The notes under the pieces were generated by a model that saw only the letters and a program-made list of their open reading frames with translations, made no database searches and was not told where the DNA came from. Below, in pieces: positions 12,562-12,638 of a stretch of DNA of 12,638 bases. The stretch spans positions 1-12,638 of the forward strand of contig CALRPY020000088.1 in NCBI GenBank assembly GCA_943370145.1, given 5' to 3'. The position numbers and the translations under genes are program-made. Numbering within the stretch: position 1 is the first letter of the stretch; each line of letters begins with the position of its first letter. This stretch comes from Ga0077536 sp943370145. GTDB lineage: Bacteria > Pseudomonadota > Gammaproteobacteria > Ga0077536.

Positions 12562-12594
12562 CCACGAGACAGCCCGCGACGGGAGCGGCGAAGA
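12562..12594. repeat. Repeat segment resembling 2622-2655
   Basis: This segment matches 2622-2655 at about 28 of 34 aligned positions. It overlaps the start of the terminal direct repeat and leads, after some 20 bases, into the palindromic hairpin repeat. Confidence 0.5.
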
Positions 12595-12638
12595 CCCGCG
12601 CCCGCGTGCCTCAGAAAGAAAAGGTGTCAGATTTGAAA
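12571..12638. repeat. Terminal direct repeat, right copy
   Basis: Identical to bases 1-68. It ends three bases into the second arm of the palindromic hairpin (left arm 12617-12634), so the window stops inside the hairpin. If the molecule is circular, the quinone oxidoreductase and NIPSNAP genes would face each other across this hairpin. Confidence 0.95.

Larger units (their letters stand above)
12326..12638. other. Non-coding right end with repeats
   Basis: 313 bases after the quinone oxidoreductase gene hold no gene I can support. The content is repeats: a long inverted repeat at 12370-12511 with nested hairpins, 9-base tandem units at 12491-12517, a segment like 2622-2655 at 12562-12594, and the second copy of the terminal direct repeat. 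Translations of this stretch give the meaningless repetitive peptides usually produced by such elements. Confidence 0.75.

Noticed and set aside
2108..12638. CRISPR array or phage attachment sites formed by the hairpin repeats
   Set aside because: Copies are kilobases apart, in opposite orientations, without regular spacers, Cas genes, integrase or a disrupted tRNA.

Overview
This is a GC-rich window (about two thirds G+C by eye) with very dense coding. Its codon bias is strong enough to open long spurious ORFs opposite real genes. The gene content is an accessory catabolic cluster for CoA-thioester degradation of an alicyclic or terpenoid-type compound. Base composition, the strong resemblance to the benzoate/cyclohexanecarboxylate ring-cleavage enzymes BadH and BadI, and the dispersed hairpin repeats fit a betaproteobacterium of the Thauera/Azoarcus/Aromatoleum kind. 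That taxonomic call is inference. I see no replication, transposase, phage, tRNA or rRNA gene.

Layout. 1-204: left end, with a perfect hairpin repeat. 205-531 (-): NIPSNAP protein, divergent from 696-1992 (+), a cupin protein followed by a crotonase. 1993-2659: repeat-rich non-coding stretch between convergent genes. 4216-2660 (-): cyclase-family metal hydrolase followed by a short-chain dehydrogenase homologue that carries the halohydrin dehalogenase signatures instead of NAD-binding and Lys catalytic motifs. 4632-5324 (+): unrecognised lipoprotein. 9791-5467 (-): 17beta-HSD4-like SDR, then after a 230-bp gap a tight run GST - crotonase - BadH-like dehydrogenase - BadI-like ring-opening hydrolase. 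9940-12325 (+): Nudix hydrolase - PaaG-like crotonase - quinone oxidoreductase. 12326-12638: non-coding, with inverted repeats.

How the genes may work together (inference). Crotonases hydrate or isomerise unsaturated ring acyl-CoAs, an SDR (BadH-like) oxidises the 2-hydroxy ring acyl-CoA to the 2-keto form, and the BadI-like enzyme opens the ring hydrolytically to a dicarboxylic (pimelyl-type) CoA. The 17beta-HSD4-like SDR and quinone oxidoreductase would supply further redox steps. The cyclase-family hydrolase, the halohydrin-dehalogenase-like protein, GST and PaaG-like enzyme suggest a substrate more complex than cyclohexanecarboxylate. The CoA ligase, acyl-CoA dehydrogenases, thiolase, transporter and regulator expected for a full pathway are absent, so the pathway must continue elsewhere.

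The standout gene is the halohydrin-dehalogenase-like SDR at 2660-3340. The first 68 bases are identical to the last 68, so the window is either a 12,570-bp circle read through its junction or a contig bounded by a dispersed repeat. Several families of hairpin repeats occupy all the convergent gene ends.
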